The position numbers and the translations under genes are program-made. The notes under the pieces were generated by a model, which saw only the letters and a program-made list of their open reading frames with translations, was not told where the DNA came from and made no database searches. Below are positions 45,704 through 53,715 of a stretch of 64,000 bases of DNA, piece by piece; the first letter of the stretch is position 1, and the number at the start of each line of letters is the position of its first letter. The stretch is from JAANXG01 sp963731035 (GTDB lineage: Bacteria; Pseudomonadota; Gammaproteobacteria; Arenicellales; JAANXG01), in NCBI GenBank assembly GCA_963731035.1, contig CAVSUY010000012.1:22627-86626 (forward strand). Direction: 5' to 3'.

Positions 45704-46288
45704 CTACTTGATCGGAGTGCAGGTGGCGCCGCCGAGCGTGGCATTGAACGTCGCCTTGTATCCTGACTCATCCTTCACCTTGCCGCTTGCGCTGGTCGGG
45801 GCGCTGCCTCCGCTGCTGGTACCGGATACGTCGAAGTTGTTGGAGCCACCGTCGGATATGTTATTCACGGAGAAGTTGCCGCTCACCGGATCATGAGGGC
45901 CGGATTTCGAACTCGATCCGAAGTAGCCAGACAGCAGCGTAGCGTTCACGGTATCGCCAATGAACTCCAGAATAATGCATCCATCTATGAGCTCGACAAT
46001 GGGCGGCGCCGCTTCGGCGCGCGGCACGAGGGTATCGAGCCAATCGCCGGCGGAAGTGATCTGCACGTTCAGCCGGCCGCCAAGAACGGTGCCGCTGGTC
46101 TGGGCGTGGGCGGGCAGCATCACGGTTTGCAGCACCGGCGTCACCCACTGTTTCGGCAGGGCGGCGGCGCCGAGGAGGGTCCCCCCTCCTGCCAGCAGGG
46201 CGCGACGCCGCGATGGTGAGCTCCCGGTTCTTGATCCGTCGTTCTTGACCGTTCTCTTGTTCGTCGAGTTGCGCTTCTTATCGTTCAT
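45704..46288 (-). CDS. Exported leader protein B (paralogue of A)
   Basis: A 194-residue protein with leader PSRRRALLAGGG and W-V-T-P-V then VMLPAHAQTS; cleavage is expected after AHA. The mature domain is clearly homologous to protein A (GCIILEFIGD, SKSG-DP-SGNFSV, VSGTSSGGSAPTSASG, ATLGGATC) but ends at CTPIK with no threonine tract. ATG 46288 has a strong GGAGG site six bases upstream. With A it forms a tandem duplicate pair. No known family was recognised. Confidence 0.78.
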   Translation of the reverse strand: MNDKKRNSTNKRTVKNDGSRTGSSPSRRRALLAGGGTLLGAAALPKQWVTPVLQTVMLPAHAQTSGTVLGGRLNVQITSAGDWLDTLVPRAEAAPPIVELIDGCIILEFIGDTVNATLLSGYFGSSSKSGPHDPVSGNFSVNNISDGGSNNFDVSGTSSGGSAPTSASGKVKDESGYKATFNATLGGATCTPIK

Positions 46289-46376
46289 CTGTGCCTCCCG
46301 TGGGCGTGCCGGAGCAAAAATGGTAGCATGTCGGGGTCCGTGCCGAACGGTCCGAAAGGCGGGGAAACATCCATGA

Positions 46377-46467
46377 TTGACGTGGAGCAAGATTTCGGGA
46401 AAAAACGGCCAAAAAACGGGTGCATTTCCCGTCACTTTGTGTATTATCGGCGCCTGCAGCCCACATC
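46377..46467. repeat. Duplicated ~91-bp non-coding element, copy 2
   Basis: Homologue of 45431-45522, located about 90 bp upstream of the gene B start and before the cold-shock gene. Conservation between the two copies without coding potential suggests a shared regulatory leader or terminator. Confidence 0.8.
46411..46432 (-). terminator. Intrinsic terminator or attenuator hairpin, copy 2
   Basis: On the minus strand ACGGG-aaatgca-CCCGT is followed by TTTTT(T). The outer pair differs from copy 1 by a compensatory double change. It lies 123 bp upstream of the gene B start, so it may be a leader attenuator rather than the end of another gene; the only upstream minus-strand gene is beyond csp. 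Confidence 0.5.
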
Positions 46468-46574
46468 TTGGCGAAAGTTCGGTAGCCCTCCTGTACCTTC
46501 AGAAGACCCCTCCCGCAACATGAATCCATAGCTGTGACTGCAGAACATCGCAATCGTTATTTTGAGGTATTTTC

Positions 46575-46778
46575 GTGATTACAGGCACCGTCAAGTGGTT
46601 CAACGACAGCAAGGGTTTCGGGTTCATCAGCCCGGAGGACGGCAGCAAGGACGTGTTCGTGCACCATTCCGCAATTCAGGGTTCCGGCTTCAAGTCCCTG
46701 GCCGAAGGCCAGAAGGTGCAGTTTGAAGTGACCCAGGGCCAGAAAGGCCCGGCCGCGCGGAACGTTCAACCGCTCTAA
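46575..46778 (+). CDS. Cold shock domain protein (CspA family)
   Basis: A 67-residue single-strand nucleic-acid binding OB-fold protein acting as an RNA chaperone. It starts GTVKWFNDSKGFGFI (RNP1) with VFVHHSAI (RNP2). The GTG start at 46575 is set by GAGG at 46564-46567. The TCE of CspA promoters was not examined beyond noting no obvious -35. It ends with a clear intrinsic terminator at 46816-46839. Confidence 0.95.
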   Translation: MITGTVKWFNDSKGFGFISPEDGSKDVFVHHSAIQGSGFKSLAEGQKVQFEVTQGQKGPAARNVQPL

Positions 46779-46815
46779 CAAGAAGTTTCACCGGCAGGAC
46801 GCCGAGGCACAAGAG

Positions 46816-46839
46816 AAAGGGTTTCTCGAGACCTTTTTT
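46816..46839 (+). terminator. Rho-independent terminator after csp
   Basis: AAAGG (46816-46820) pairs with CCTTT (from 46832), enclosing a TCTCGAGA core, and runs into TTTTTT. It lies 38 bp past the csp stop. Confidence 0.6.
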
Positions 46840-46853
46840 CATTTACCACCAGA

Positions 46854-46899
46854 CCCGGCCCACCAGTCAAACATCCCGGTGATTGATTGGTGGGCCGGG
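46854..46899. terminator. 12-bp inverted repeat between csp and the cupin gene
   Basis: cccggcccacca (46854-46865) is the perfect reverse complement of tggtgggccggg (46888-46899), with a 22-nt loop. It lies between convergent genes, 31 bp after the end of the minus-strand oxygenase gene. It lacks a T-run, so the mode of termination is uncertain. Confidence 0.5.
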
Positions 46900-46930
46900 G
46901 AGCCTCGGGAAGAGGCACCGACCCTCCGAA

Positions 46931-48109
46931 TCAGATCTTCTCGTCCGTCTGGATGATCACCCCGATCTCGAACAGCTGCAGCAGGAACTTGCGCAGCTTT
47001 TTCCATTTCAACTCCGGACTGGCTTCCAGCAGCTCTCTGCCGCTTGTGGGTCCGGAGGCATCGAACAGCCGTCCGACCAGCTTCTCCGGGACTTCCTCCA
47101 CGTTCAGCACGTGGCCGCGCACCAGGATGGTGGCCTGCTTGCGCTCGTCATCGTAACGCAGCAGCGCCTTCTGGCTGGGATTGACCACGAACCGGGTGTC
47201 GCGATCCCAGTCGTCGGCGAGGGTGACGTAGTCCGGCAAGGGGCAGAAACGGCGGATGGGATTGGTGGTCATGCAGTATTTGATGAAGCTCGCGGTGAGA
47301 ACATCATCCTCCAGGGCGGCATGGACGCTTTCCCGAAAGCGGCGCATATGCTCGAACAGGGCCGCGTCATCGAGTCCGCCGCCGAGCAGCTCGCTGTCGA
47401 CCACGGGAAAATCCCGGCGCAGAAACTCGTCCCGGTCCAGCAGCTCGCTTGTCAGCCACCCGAGAAAATCTATGCCACTTCGCGAGGTGGGGCCGACGGT
47501 CAGATGGATGCTGGGGGTGTCCGCAATGGCATAGTGCCAATGACCCCGCGGTATGTACATCACGTCCCCCGGCGTCATCGTGCATTCGAGATAGGGCTCC
47601 TGCTCGGGCGGCTCGCCCTTGGGACGCTTGTCCATCTCCAGCGGAACCATCTCGGTGGGCTCGAACACCTTCCAGGTCTTGGTCCCTTCGAGGTGCAGGA
47701 TGAACACATCGTGGCGGTCGAAGTGCTTGTCGAAGCCCTGCTTGGACGGCCAGGACACATAACAGTTCGTGTTGATCCGGGTGTTCATATCCCGGCCCAG
47801 GGCCTCGCCCAGTTGCCCGATAACCGGGTCGAGCTTCTGTATGGAATTGATGATCAGGGTCGCGCCCTGCTTCAGCCAGTGGTCGGCGTGCTGCAGGGTA
47901 TCCGGTCCGAGCGGCTCCTTGTTCAAGACGAACTTGGCGTCCGGGAAATGCAGCCCGCCGTGGTTGAGCAGGTGGGAGATGTCGCTCCAGCCGCACAAGT
48001 CCTCGAACTTGCCGGATTCGCCCTCGACCAGGACGGCGCGACGGCCATGATGCTCCCGGACGAATTCATCCGGCGCGATGGGGGAGATCAACGATTTCAA
48101 TCCGAACAT
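46931..48109 (-). CDS. JmjC/cupin-4 family 2-oxoglutarate-dependent oxygenase
   Basis: A 392-residue protein resembling the ROXA/MINA53 group of protein hydroxylases. The iron ligands are H129 and D131 (DKHFDRHDVF) and probably H192 in IPRGHWHYA, and the fold continues IHLTVGP. The C-terminal third is a winged-helix-like region. Family members hydroxylate ribosomal proteins, so a protein substrate is likely; the adjacent exported proteins are candidates by context only. ATG 48109 is preferred because the family alignment starts there, although no ribosome site is seen. It is divergent from leader protein C. Confidence 0.82.
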   Translation of the reverse strand: MFGLKSLISPIAPDEFVREHHGRRAVLVEGESGKFEDLCGWSDISHLLNHGGLHFPDAKFVLNKEPLGPDTLQHADHWLKQGATLIINSIQKLDPVIGQLGEALGRDMNTRINTNCYVSWPSKQGFDKHFDRHDVFILHLEGTKTWKVFEPTEMVPLEMDKRPKGEPPEQEPYLECTMTPGDVMYIPRGHWHYAIADTPSIHLTVGPTSRSGIDFLGWLTSELLDRDEFLRRDFPVVDSELLGGGLDDAALFEHMRRFRESVHAALEDDVLTASFIKYCMTTNPIRRFCPLPDYVTLADDWDRDTRFVVNPSQKALLRYDDERKQATILVRGHVLNVEEVPEKLVGRLFDASGPTSGRELLEASPELKWKKLRKFLLQLFEIGVIIQTDEKI

Positions 48110-48170
48110 TGGGGGTGTTTCCCGCCGAATTTGCAAGCCCTGGGTAGCCCGGCGCAAACCCATCGAAGAA

Positions 48171-48199
48171 TTGTCGCACCGGCAGGAAGCTGCTATTCT
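48171..48199 (+). promoter_or_regulatory. Candidate promoter for leader protein C
   Basis: TTGTCG (48171-48176), a 17-bp spacer and TATTCT (48194-48199), four matches in each box, in the 123-bp gap shared with the divergent oxygenase gene. Confidence 0.45.
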
Positions 48200-48232
48200 A
48201 ACGGACGTTTCCATCCTGAACGAGTAGTGACC

Positions 48233-48946
48233 ATGTCCGATAAGAAGCATGGCAGCGGCAGTGGCGACAACCCATCGGGGCAGCCTTCATCCCGCGACAC
48301 CACAACACCAAAACGAGCCCGTGCCCGGCGGCTGGTGCTGAAATCAATCGTCACCGGTGGAGCGGCCACCACCATCAAGACCCTGCCGGACAAGTGGACC
48401 CAACCCGTCACCGAATCCGTTCTGTTGCCGGCCCACGCCCAAGTTTCCGGGGCCGCGCTTGCCTGCCGGCTGGAATCTTTGCTTTTGGATTACACGCTGG
48501 AGGATGACGGCATGGATACTAACTACGACAGCGGGTCGGATCTGAATTATTCCTCCGGCCCACCTTTCAGCGGTGGTGCCCCGACCGTCACGATCGATCG
48601 GTTCTTCGACGGCTTCCCCGGCGACGCCCTCAGCGTGAATATTGCCTTGAACAATGTCAGCGCCGCGCTGGACCCGGCCTCTGCAGGCAATGTCACCTTG
48701 ACCCTGACCCCGGGCGGCGACTTCGATCTCAGTACACCGGGCCCCTTTGTTGTGCCGCCCAATGGCAGCGGCGTGGCTAACTTCAGCGGTATCAACGGCA
48801 ACCTGGGCCCAGCCAACACTGATGACGCCGACTCCGCTGACCACACTTCACAGGGCAACCTGGAGCTCACATTCTCCGCTCCCGGCGCCAATGACTGCAC
48901 CATCAGCTTCAGCTTCGTGGAGAACTCATTTCCCGCCGTGTTTTAG
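48233..48946 (+). CDS. Exported leader protein C
   Basis: A 237-residue protein. A polar N-terminus is followed by RARRLVLKSIVTGG, a Tat-like stretch with the same W..P.T.SV.LPAHAQVS motif as A, B and D; cleavage is expected after AHA. The mature part is Asp/Gly/Ser/Pro-rich with beta-type repeats and ends in a segment (NDCTISFSFVEN) similar to the C-terminus of D, suggesting an Ig-like fold with a conserved Cys. It is divergently paired with the JmjC oxygenase. No known family was identified. Confidence 0.75.
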   Translation: MSDKKHGSGSGDNPSGQPSSRDTTTPKRARARRLVLKSIVTGGAATTIKTLPDKWTQPVTESVLLPAHAQVSGAALACRLESLLLDYTLEDDGMDTNYDSGSDLNYSSGPPFSGGAPTVTIDRFFDGFPGDALSVNIALNNVSAALDPASAGNVTLTLTPGGDFDLSTPGPFVVPPNGSGVANFSGINGNLGPANTDDADSADHTSQGNLELTFSAPGANDCTISFSFVENSFPAVF

Positions 48947-49081
48947 CGACCGAGGGGCCACACTCGGCTGCCGGGTGAGGAGCATGCTCGATCCTGCAGC
49001 TGGCTGACGTGTGCATTTGTCCAGAGTAAGTGATCGCGTTATATTTTGCGTTCCAGGAAGGCGGTTCACCTCCAAGGTGCC

Positions 49082-50260
49082 CTAGCCGGAAGCCAGGTTC
49101 GAGCGAAATTCCTCGAACTTTCCCGAGGGCCCACGCTCGATGCTCTCGACGGGTCGGAATACGATCTCGAACGGCAGGCCGATCCGCTCGATCACGCTTT
49201 GCCGCACGCTTTCCTCTTCCTGCGTCGTGATCGGCCTGTCCATCACCAGCCGGAATTCCAGGGTACGTAGACCCGTCTGTACGACCTGATACTGTTTGAT
49301 GGGGGCCGCCGCCACCAGCTTCCTGCGGCCGAAGGAGGGCCAGGTGCGCTGTCCTCCCGGTAGTACGAGCATGTTGCGAACGCGGCCTAGAACACGTTCG
49401 AGCACGGGCAGGCCGCGCCCACACGAACAAGGTTCACCGACCACCGCGTAGTCACCCAACTCGTAACGCAGGAGCGGCATGGCGAAATTGTGCAGCGGCG
49501 TGACTACCACTCGTCCCGCTTCGCCGGACCCGCAGGGCTTATCGTGCTGATCGAGGATCTCGACCAGCACGTCCTCCGACATCACGTGGTAGTGCCCGCT
49601 ATCCGGACACTGCACCGCAAGGCATCCGGCCTCGCGGGTCGTGTACATGTCCACGACCGGCACGTCCCAGGCACGGCGGCAGGCTTCCCGCAGCTCCGGC
49701 GTCACCACCTCCATGATGGTAGCGACGTCTCGCAGCTCTGGGAGCCGGATCCCATGATCGAAGCAATGCTCGGCCAGCACCAACAGGTTCGAAGGCGTGG
49801 ACAGCAGGTAGCTCGGGCGCTGACGCTGCAGCCATTCCGCCTGGTCAGCGATGGGCGTGTTGAGGCTCAGCATCGCCGCCGGGCCGGTGCGATAGATCTC
49901 TCCCGCCGGCCAGCCCCAGCCCGGTTGCTGGAGACCCTCCGGGTAGGCCGCCCGGCCCTCGCGGTCGATGTATATCCCCGCCAGCCGGCCGCCGAGGTCG
50001 CGGCCATGCCAGCGGTGGCATCGCAGGCCGCAGACCGCGGCGAAGGTCTGCGCCAGCATGGTGGTCTTGACGGTCACCGGGCTGCCCGTGGACCCCGAGG
50101 TGCCCACTTGCGATACCTCGCCGTGGCCGGTGGGGATATCGTTGCTTTGCAGAGCATCGAAGTTATCCTGGACCTCCGCGCGCGTCAGTACCGGCACTTG
50201 GGCCCATTGCTCCGGGTCGATGGCGCCAGCGCCGCACGCCCGGGTCCGGATGGGGATCAT
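49082..50260 (-). CDS. PaaK/CapK-like adenylate-forming protein, main part of a split gene
   Basis: A 392-residue adenylation core of the phenylacetate-CoA ligase/CapK family: TSGSTGSPVTVKTT phosphate loop, YTTREAGCLAVQCP, LRYELGDYAVVGEPCSCGRGLP and the C-terminal PSGKFEEFR. It lacks the N-terminal ~85 residues, which lie in the preceding frame (50257-50517). The ATG at 50260 overlaps that ORF's TGA (ATGA). Compared with the intact paralogue at 52183-53676 the break falls in a variable loop after PYY. It may be inactivated, or work as two coupled polypeptides. The acyl substrate is unknown. Confidence 0.75.
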   Translation of the reverse strand: MIPIRTRACGAGAIDPEQWAQVPVLTRAEVQDNFDALQSNDIPTGHGEVSQVGTSGSTGSPVTVKTTMLAQTFAAVCGLRCHRWHGRDLGGRLAGIYIDREGRAAYPEGLQQPGWGWPAGEIYRTGPAAMLSLNTPIADQAEWLQRQRPSYLLSTPSNLLVLAEHCFDHGIRLPELRDVATIMEVVTPELREACRRAWDVPVVDMYTTREAGCLAVQCPDSGHYHVMSEDVLVEILDQHDKPCGSGEAGRVVVTPLHNFAMPLLRYELGDYAVVGEPCSCGRGLPVLERVLGRVRNMLVLPGGQRTWPSFGRRKLVAAAPIKQYQVVQTGLRTLEFRLVMDRPITTQEEESVRQSVIERIGLPFEIVFRPVESIERGPSGKFEEFRSNLASG

Positions 50261-50517
50261 CGCCCGGTCCACTCCCGGTAGTAGGGGACGTGGCTCACCG
50301 CATGGCGGACCAGGGATCCGAGCTGAACCATCTGCCGGCGTTTCAACTCTTCGGGCGTACACCATTGACTGTGCTCGAGCTGCTCCAGCAGGGCCAGCAT
50401 GGTGGCGGCTGCAGGGGAGGGAACGGCGGGCCAGTCGATTCCCGGGACAGTGGATCGAAGATCGGGGAAATCGCGGCGAGTGTCGAATGCCTCTGACAAG
50501 GGTTTTCCTGTCGACAT
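50257..50517 (-). CDS. N-terminal piece of the split PaaK/CapK-like gene
   Basis: 86 residues matching the beginning of the paralogue at 52183-53676 (VPGIDWPAVP, then LEQLEHSQWCTPEELKRRQMVQLGSLVRHA, VPYY). The frame ends in TGA at 50257-50259, exactly overlapping the next start. In other family members this helical region is continuous with the adenylation core, so a single-base frameshift is the simplest cause. Confidence 0.65.
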   Translation of the reverse strand: MSTGKPLSEAFDTRRDFPDLRSTVPGIDWPAVPSPAAATMLALLEQLEHSQWCTPEELKRRQMVQLGSLVRHAVSHVPYYREWTGR

Positions 50518-50665
50518 ATTTGATCGCGGCAAACTACTGTAAGGACCGCTGCGACGGCAAGCCCCGTCGTCCCGCGATCGCGTGATGGCGCACATGCAGA
50601 TCTGGCCATCGCAGTGGCGGATGTGCTAGTTTGAGCGTTGGACACCGAACGAGTGGAGGCCGGTT

Positions 50666-51205
50666 ATGGTCCGAAAATCCCGTCGAAACTTATTGAAAGG
50701 CTTGGCGATTTCAGCGCCCGCAGCGTGGACGCCGCCCTTCGTCAAGTCGGTTATCCTGCCCGCACATGCGCAGACCAGCTGCACTCCCGCCCTCAGGTGT
50801 TCGACCGATGATCCGACGAGCGTTGATCCTTCGCCGACCGGCCTCATCGGTGCCGGTACGGCGTGGGGGTGGAACTACGCCAGTACAGATGCAAATTACG
50901 CCGCCGACATTTGTGGCTTGGAAGCCCGTGCTTGTCCGGGAACCAACGTCACGATCGGAATAGTTGACGTTGTCAGTCCTATGGGTGAGACCGCGGACAT
51001 AGGCATTGGAATCGGCAACACTAACCCTTTGACCGTCCAGGCGAATGCTTCCGGAGTAGCCAGCTTCTCGGAATGTGTCTCCGTCGCGCTCAGTGGCGAG
51101 ACTGTGCGTTTTACGTTGCGATTCACGAGTGATGACGGTTCAGGCCCCTGCGACATTCCCTTCTGCTTCACTGAATTTAACCCGGCCACGGCATGCGGCC
51201 CATGA
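50666..51205 (+). CDS. Exported leader protein D
   Basis: A 179-residue protein with the shortest leader of the set: KSRRNLLKGLAISAPAAWTP, then PFVKSVILPAHAQTSC. Cleavage after AHA would leave Gln at the mature N-terminus. The mature part is Cys-rich (nine cysteines after the leader) and ends GPCDIPFCFTEFNPATACG, resembling the C-terminus of protein C. A strong GGAGG lies six bases before the ATG. It is followed 30 bp later by a methyltransferase in the same direction. Confidence 0.75.
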   Translation: MVRKSRRNLLKGLAISAPAAWTPPFVKSVILPAHAQTSCTPALRCSTDDPTSVDPSPTGLIGAGTAWGWNYASTDANYAADICGLEARACPGTNVTIGIVDVVSPMGETADIGIGIGNTNPLTVQANASGVASFSECVSVALSGETVRFTLRFTSDDGSGPCDIPFCFTEFNPATACGP

Positions 51206-51235
51206 TGGTGCCGCGCTTGGAATGAGCTTCGCAAA

Positions 51236-52168
51236 TTGCCTTGCCCTGAACACGGGACGGACCGCGGCTCGGTAGATTCCACGCTCCCACCAGACTCGTT
51301 GGCAGGTCTCGCGAACGGGATCGCGGCACTGATGGAGCAATGGATTGCCAGGGCACCGGATGTTGCCCGGGAGAATTGCCTGACCACCACCCGCGGGACC
51401 GATTCGGGATGCGCCGGCTATCACGGTGTGCGTCCCTTTCTGTACTGCGCCGGCCTTCGGAGCTCTTTCTCCACTTATTGCGAGATGTTCGTGCCGCCGC
51501 TCCGGCAATGGGTCGAAGCGCCCCCCGCACCCCGGATTCTGGTCTCCGCCGCGGCGGATTTCGTTGTTCCCGCGATCGTCACTCAGGCGCTGAAGGATCT
51601 TGGCCGGGGTCCGGACCTGACGATTGTCGATAGGTGCCGCACGCCGCTGATGATGTGCGAGGACGCCGGCATCCGGCTGGACATGCCCTGGCGTTTGGCG
51701 CAGGCCGATGTCCGCGCGTACCAGCCTTCGATTCCGTACGATCTCATCGTCAGCGACCGGTTCCTGAGCTTCTTCCATCCCTCGGAACGATGCTCGATCG
51801 TCGACGCCTGGCGAAGACAGCTGGCCAAAGGGGGCCGCGTCGTCACCACTGTCTCCATCTACCCGGATACAGGGCCGGTGACGAGAGACAGAGAGGTGCT
51901 GCATGCCGAGACCTTGCGCCGCTACGAAACGCAATGCGGCGGGCAACTACCGGAGGTGACCAGGGAGCAGCTGTCACGTATGGTCGAGATATACAGCAGT
52001 TTCCGCCACAGGCATTTCATCAGCAACGCGGAGGAGGTGGTTTCCCTGTTCGAAGATTGTGGATTCGAAGTAAGGGAAGTGCAGAGCGTCACGAGGAAAA
52101 CCGATGTCAGTATGCTATCCACCCCGGCCCGGTACATAGCCCGGATCATCGCCGACAAGTCCGGCTGA
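51236..52168 (+). CDS. Class I SAM-dependent methyltransferase-like protein
   Basis: Up to 310 residues. PRILVSAAADFVVPAIVTQAL followed by LTIVDRC fits the SAM-binding strand-loop-helix and acidic residue. DLIVSDRFLSFFHPSERCSIVDAWRRQLAKGGRVVTT matches the post-SAM motif of class I enzymes. The substrate is unknown. The start is uncertain: TTG 51236 is the first in frame after a stop at 51203, and ATG 51332 would still retain the methyltransferase fold. It is probably co-transcribed with leader protein D and converges on the second CapK-like gene. Confidence 0.72.
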   Translation: MPCPEHGTDRGSVDSTLPPDSLAGLANGIAALMEQWIARAPDVARENCLTTTRGTDSGCAGYHGVRPFLYCAGLRSSFSTYCEMFVPPLRQWVEAPPAPRILVSAAADFVVPAIVTQALKDLGRGPDLTIVDRCRTPLMMCEDAGIRLDMPWRLAQADVRAYQPSIPYDLIVSDRFLSFFHPSERCSIVDAWRRQLAKGGRVVTTVSIYPDTGPVTRDREVLHAETLRRYETQCGGQLPEVTREQLSRMVEIYSSFRHRHFISNAEEVVSLFEDCGFEVREVQSVTRKTDVSMLSTPARYIARIIADKSG

Positions 52169-52182
52169 CCCTGGCGCCCCGA

Positions 52183-53676
52183 TCACACTTCGCAGCGAAA
52201 GTCCTCAATCTTCCTCGAAGGGCCGGTGGTGATCGTCTCCGGATAGTTGAACACCACCTTGAAGGGATAGAGCCAGCGCTGGTGCCAGATCTGAACCAGG
52301 TGCTTCTCTTCCTCCGCGGTGAGGGGCCGGGTGACCACCAGATTCGCCACGATAGTGTCGCGCGCGGTCTGCACGAACTGGTACTGCCGGATGTAGCCGA
52401 GATGCATGAGCGTCGTGCGCGCCATGCCGGGCCACACCCGGTCGCCGTTCGGCAGCAGCATCATGTTGCGCAGGCGGCCGTGAATCCGGCGGATAACGGG
52501 CAGCCCCCGTCCGCAGCCGCAAGGCTCACCCAATTCCGCGAAGTCGCCCAACTCGTAGCGGATCAGGGGCATCGCGAAGTTGTGCAGGTCGGTCACCACG
52601 ACGCGCCCGGTCTCGCCCGGGGCACAGGGGGTATTGTCGTCCCGCAGCACTTCCACCAGGTTGTTCTCTGATATCACGTGGTAGTGATCGTGCTCGGGGC
52701 ATTGCGCCGCCAGGGTGCCGGTCTCGCGGCAGCTGTAGCTGTCGATGATGGGAACTCCCCAAACCTCGCGGCACAGCCCGCGCAGTTCCGGCGACACCAC
52801 TTCCATCATGGTGGAGACGCTTCGGATGGCGGGCAGTTTCATGCCGTGATCCCGGAAATACCTGAGCAGGTAGGTGAGATTGGACGGCAATGACAGCAGG
52901 TATTCAGGGTTGATGCGTTGCAGCCACGCGGCCTGCTCCGAAATCGTCGAAAAGAGCGTCAGGGCCGCCACCGGCCCGCTTTGGTAGACGAGGCTTACCG
53001 GCCAGCCCCAGTTGGCCTGGACGTAATCCTCCTTGCCCTGCGTCGGCAGGTAGTTGTGCTTGATGCTGGCCAGCCGGGCCTGAAAATCACGCTTGTGCCA
53101 CTTGTGGTAGCGCAGCAGGGCGGCCCCCTCGTAGGCGGTGGACAGCGCCGTTTGCACGACGCGAACGGGCTTTCCGGTGGAGCCGGACGTCACCGCAATT
53201 TTCGTGGGGCCGTGCACTTCGGGCATGGCCGTGCTCTGCAGCGACTCAAACTGCTCGCGCACGGTAATCCGGTCCAGGGTGGGGATATCGAGCCAGGCGT
53301 CCTCGGTCAGCTCGTCCTCGCGGAGCACGGCGGCGGGAACGGTGTTCCCGTAGTAAGGGGTCGACGCGGCAGCGTGCCGAAGCAGTGCCGCGAGCTGGAT
53401 GAGCTGCATCTTCTTCAGCGCCCGGAGAGACCACCACTGGCTTTCCTCGAGCTGGCAAAGAATAGCCAGCATGATCGTCCCTGCATCGCCGGGGAGGCCC
53501 GGCCACTCTATCCCCGGAACTGCCGAGCGCGGGACGGTGATGTCCGTTGGCTCTTCGTTCGAGCGGGCAGGGCGGGAGCGGACCGCCCCGGCGCTCGACG
53601 CCGCGGTCGCGTTGGGCTGCACAGCAGCCGCTGGCGAAGACGGGACGCTGGAGTTGTCGTCGATGGGTCGTCTCAC
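52183..53676 (-). CDS. PaaK/CapK-like adenylate-forming protein (intact paralogue)
   Basis: A 497-residue protein of the phenylacetate-CoA ligase/CapK family. It has an N-terminal helical region (residues ~60-125), TSGSTGKPVRVVQT, SYSCRETGTLAAQCPEHDHYH, LIRYELGDFAELGEPCGCGRGLP and the C-terminal GPSRKIEDFR. The first ~55 residues are low-complexity Ala/Ser/Pro/Arg. It is clearly paralogous to the split gene at 49082-50517. The GTG start at 53676 lies 12 bases after GGAGG. It is divergent from the tctC-like gene with only 39 bp between starts. Confidence 0.8.
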   Translation of the reverse strand: MRRPIDDNSSVPSSPAAAVQPNATAASSAGAVRSRPARSNEEPTDITVPRSAVPGIEWPGLPGDAGTIMLAILCQLEESQWWSLRALKKMQLIQLAALLRHAAASTPYYGNTVPAAVLREDELTEDAWLDIPTLDRITVREQFESLQSTAMPEVHGPTKIAVTSGSTGKPVRVVQTALSTAYEGAALLRYHKWHKRDFQARLASIKHNYLPTQGKEDYVQANWGWPVSLVYQSGPVAALTLFSTISEQAAWLQRINPEYLLSLPSNLTYLLRYFRDHGMKLPAIRSVSTMMEVVSPELRGLCREVWGVPIIDSYSCRETGTLAAQCPEHDHYHVISENNLVEVLRDDNTPCAPGETGRVVVTDLHNFAMPLIRYELGDFAELGEPCGCGRGLPVIRRIHGRLRNMMLLPNGDRVWPGMARTTLMHLGYIRQYQFVQTARDTIVANLVVTRPLTAEEEKHLVQIWHQRWLYPFKVVFNYPETITTGPSRKIEDFRCEV

Positions 53677-53715
53677 GCTACACTGTTTCCTCCGAGAAGA
53701 ACCTTGGCGGCTCAA

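Noticed and set aside
44661..51205. Classical RiPP cluster (lanthipeptide, radical SAM or similar)
   Set aside because: The leader proteins are large and carry export-type signals, and no LanM/LanB, YcaO, radical SAM enzyme, C39 peptidase or dedicated exporter was found; only the PqqD-like domain points that way.
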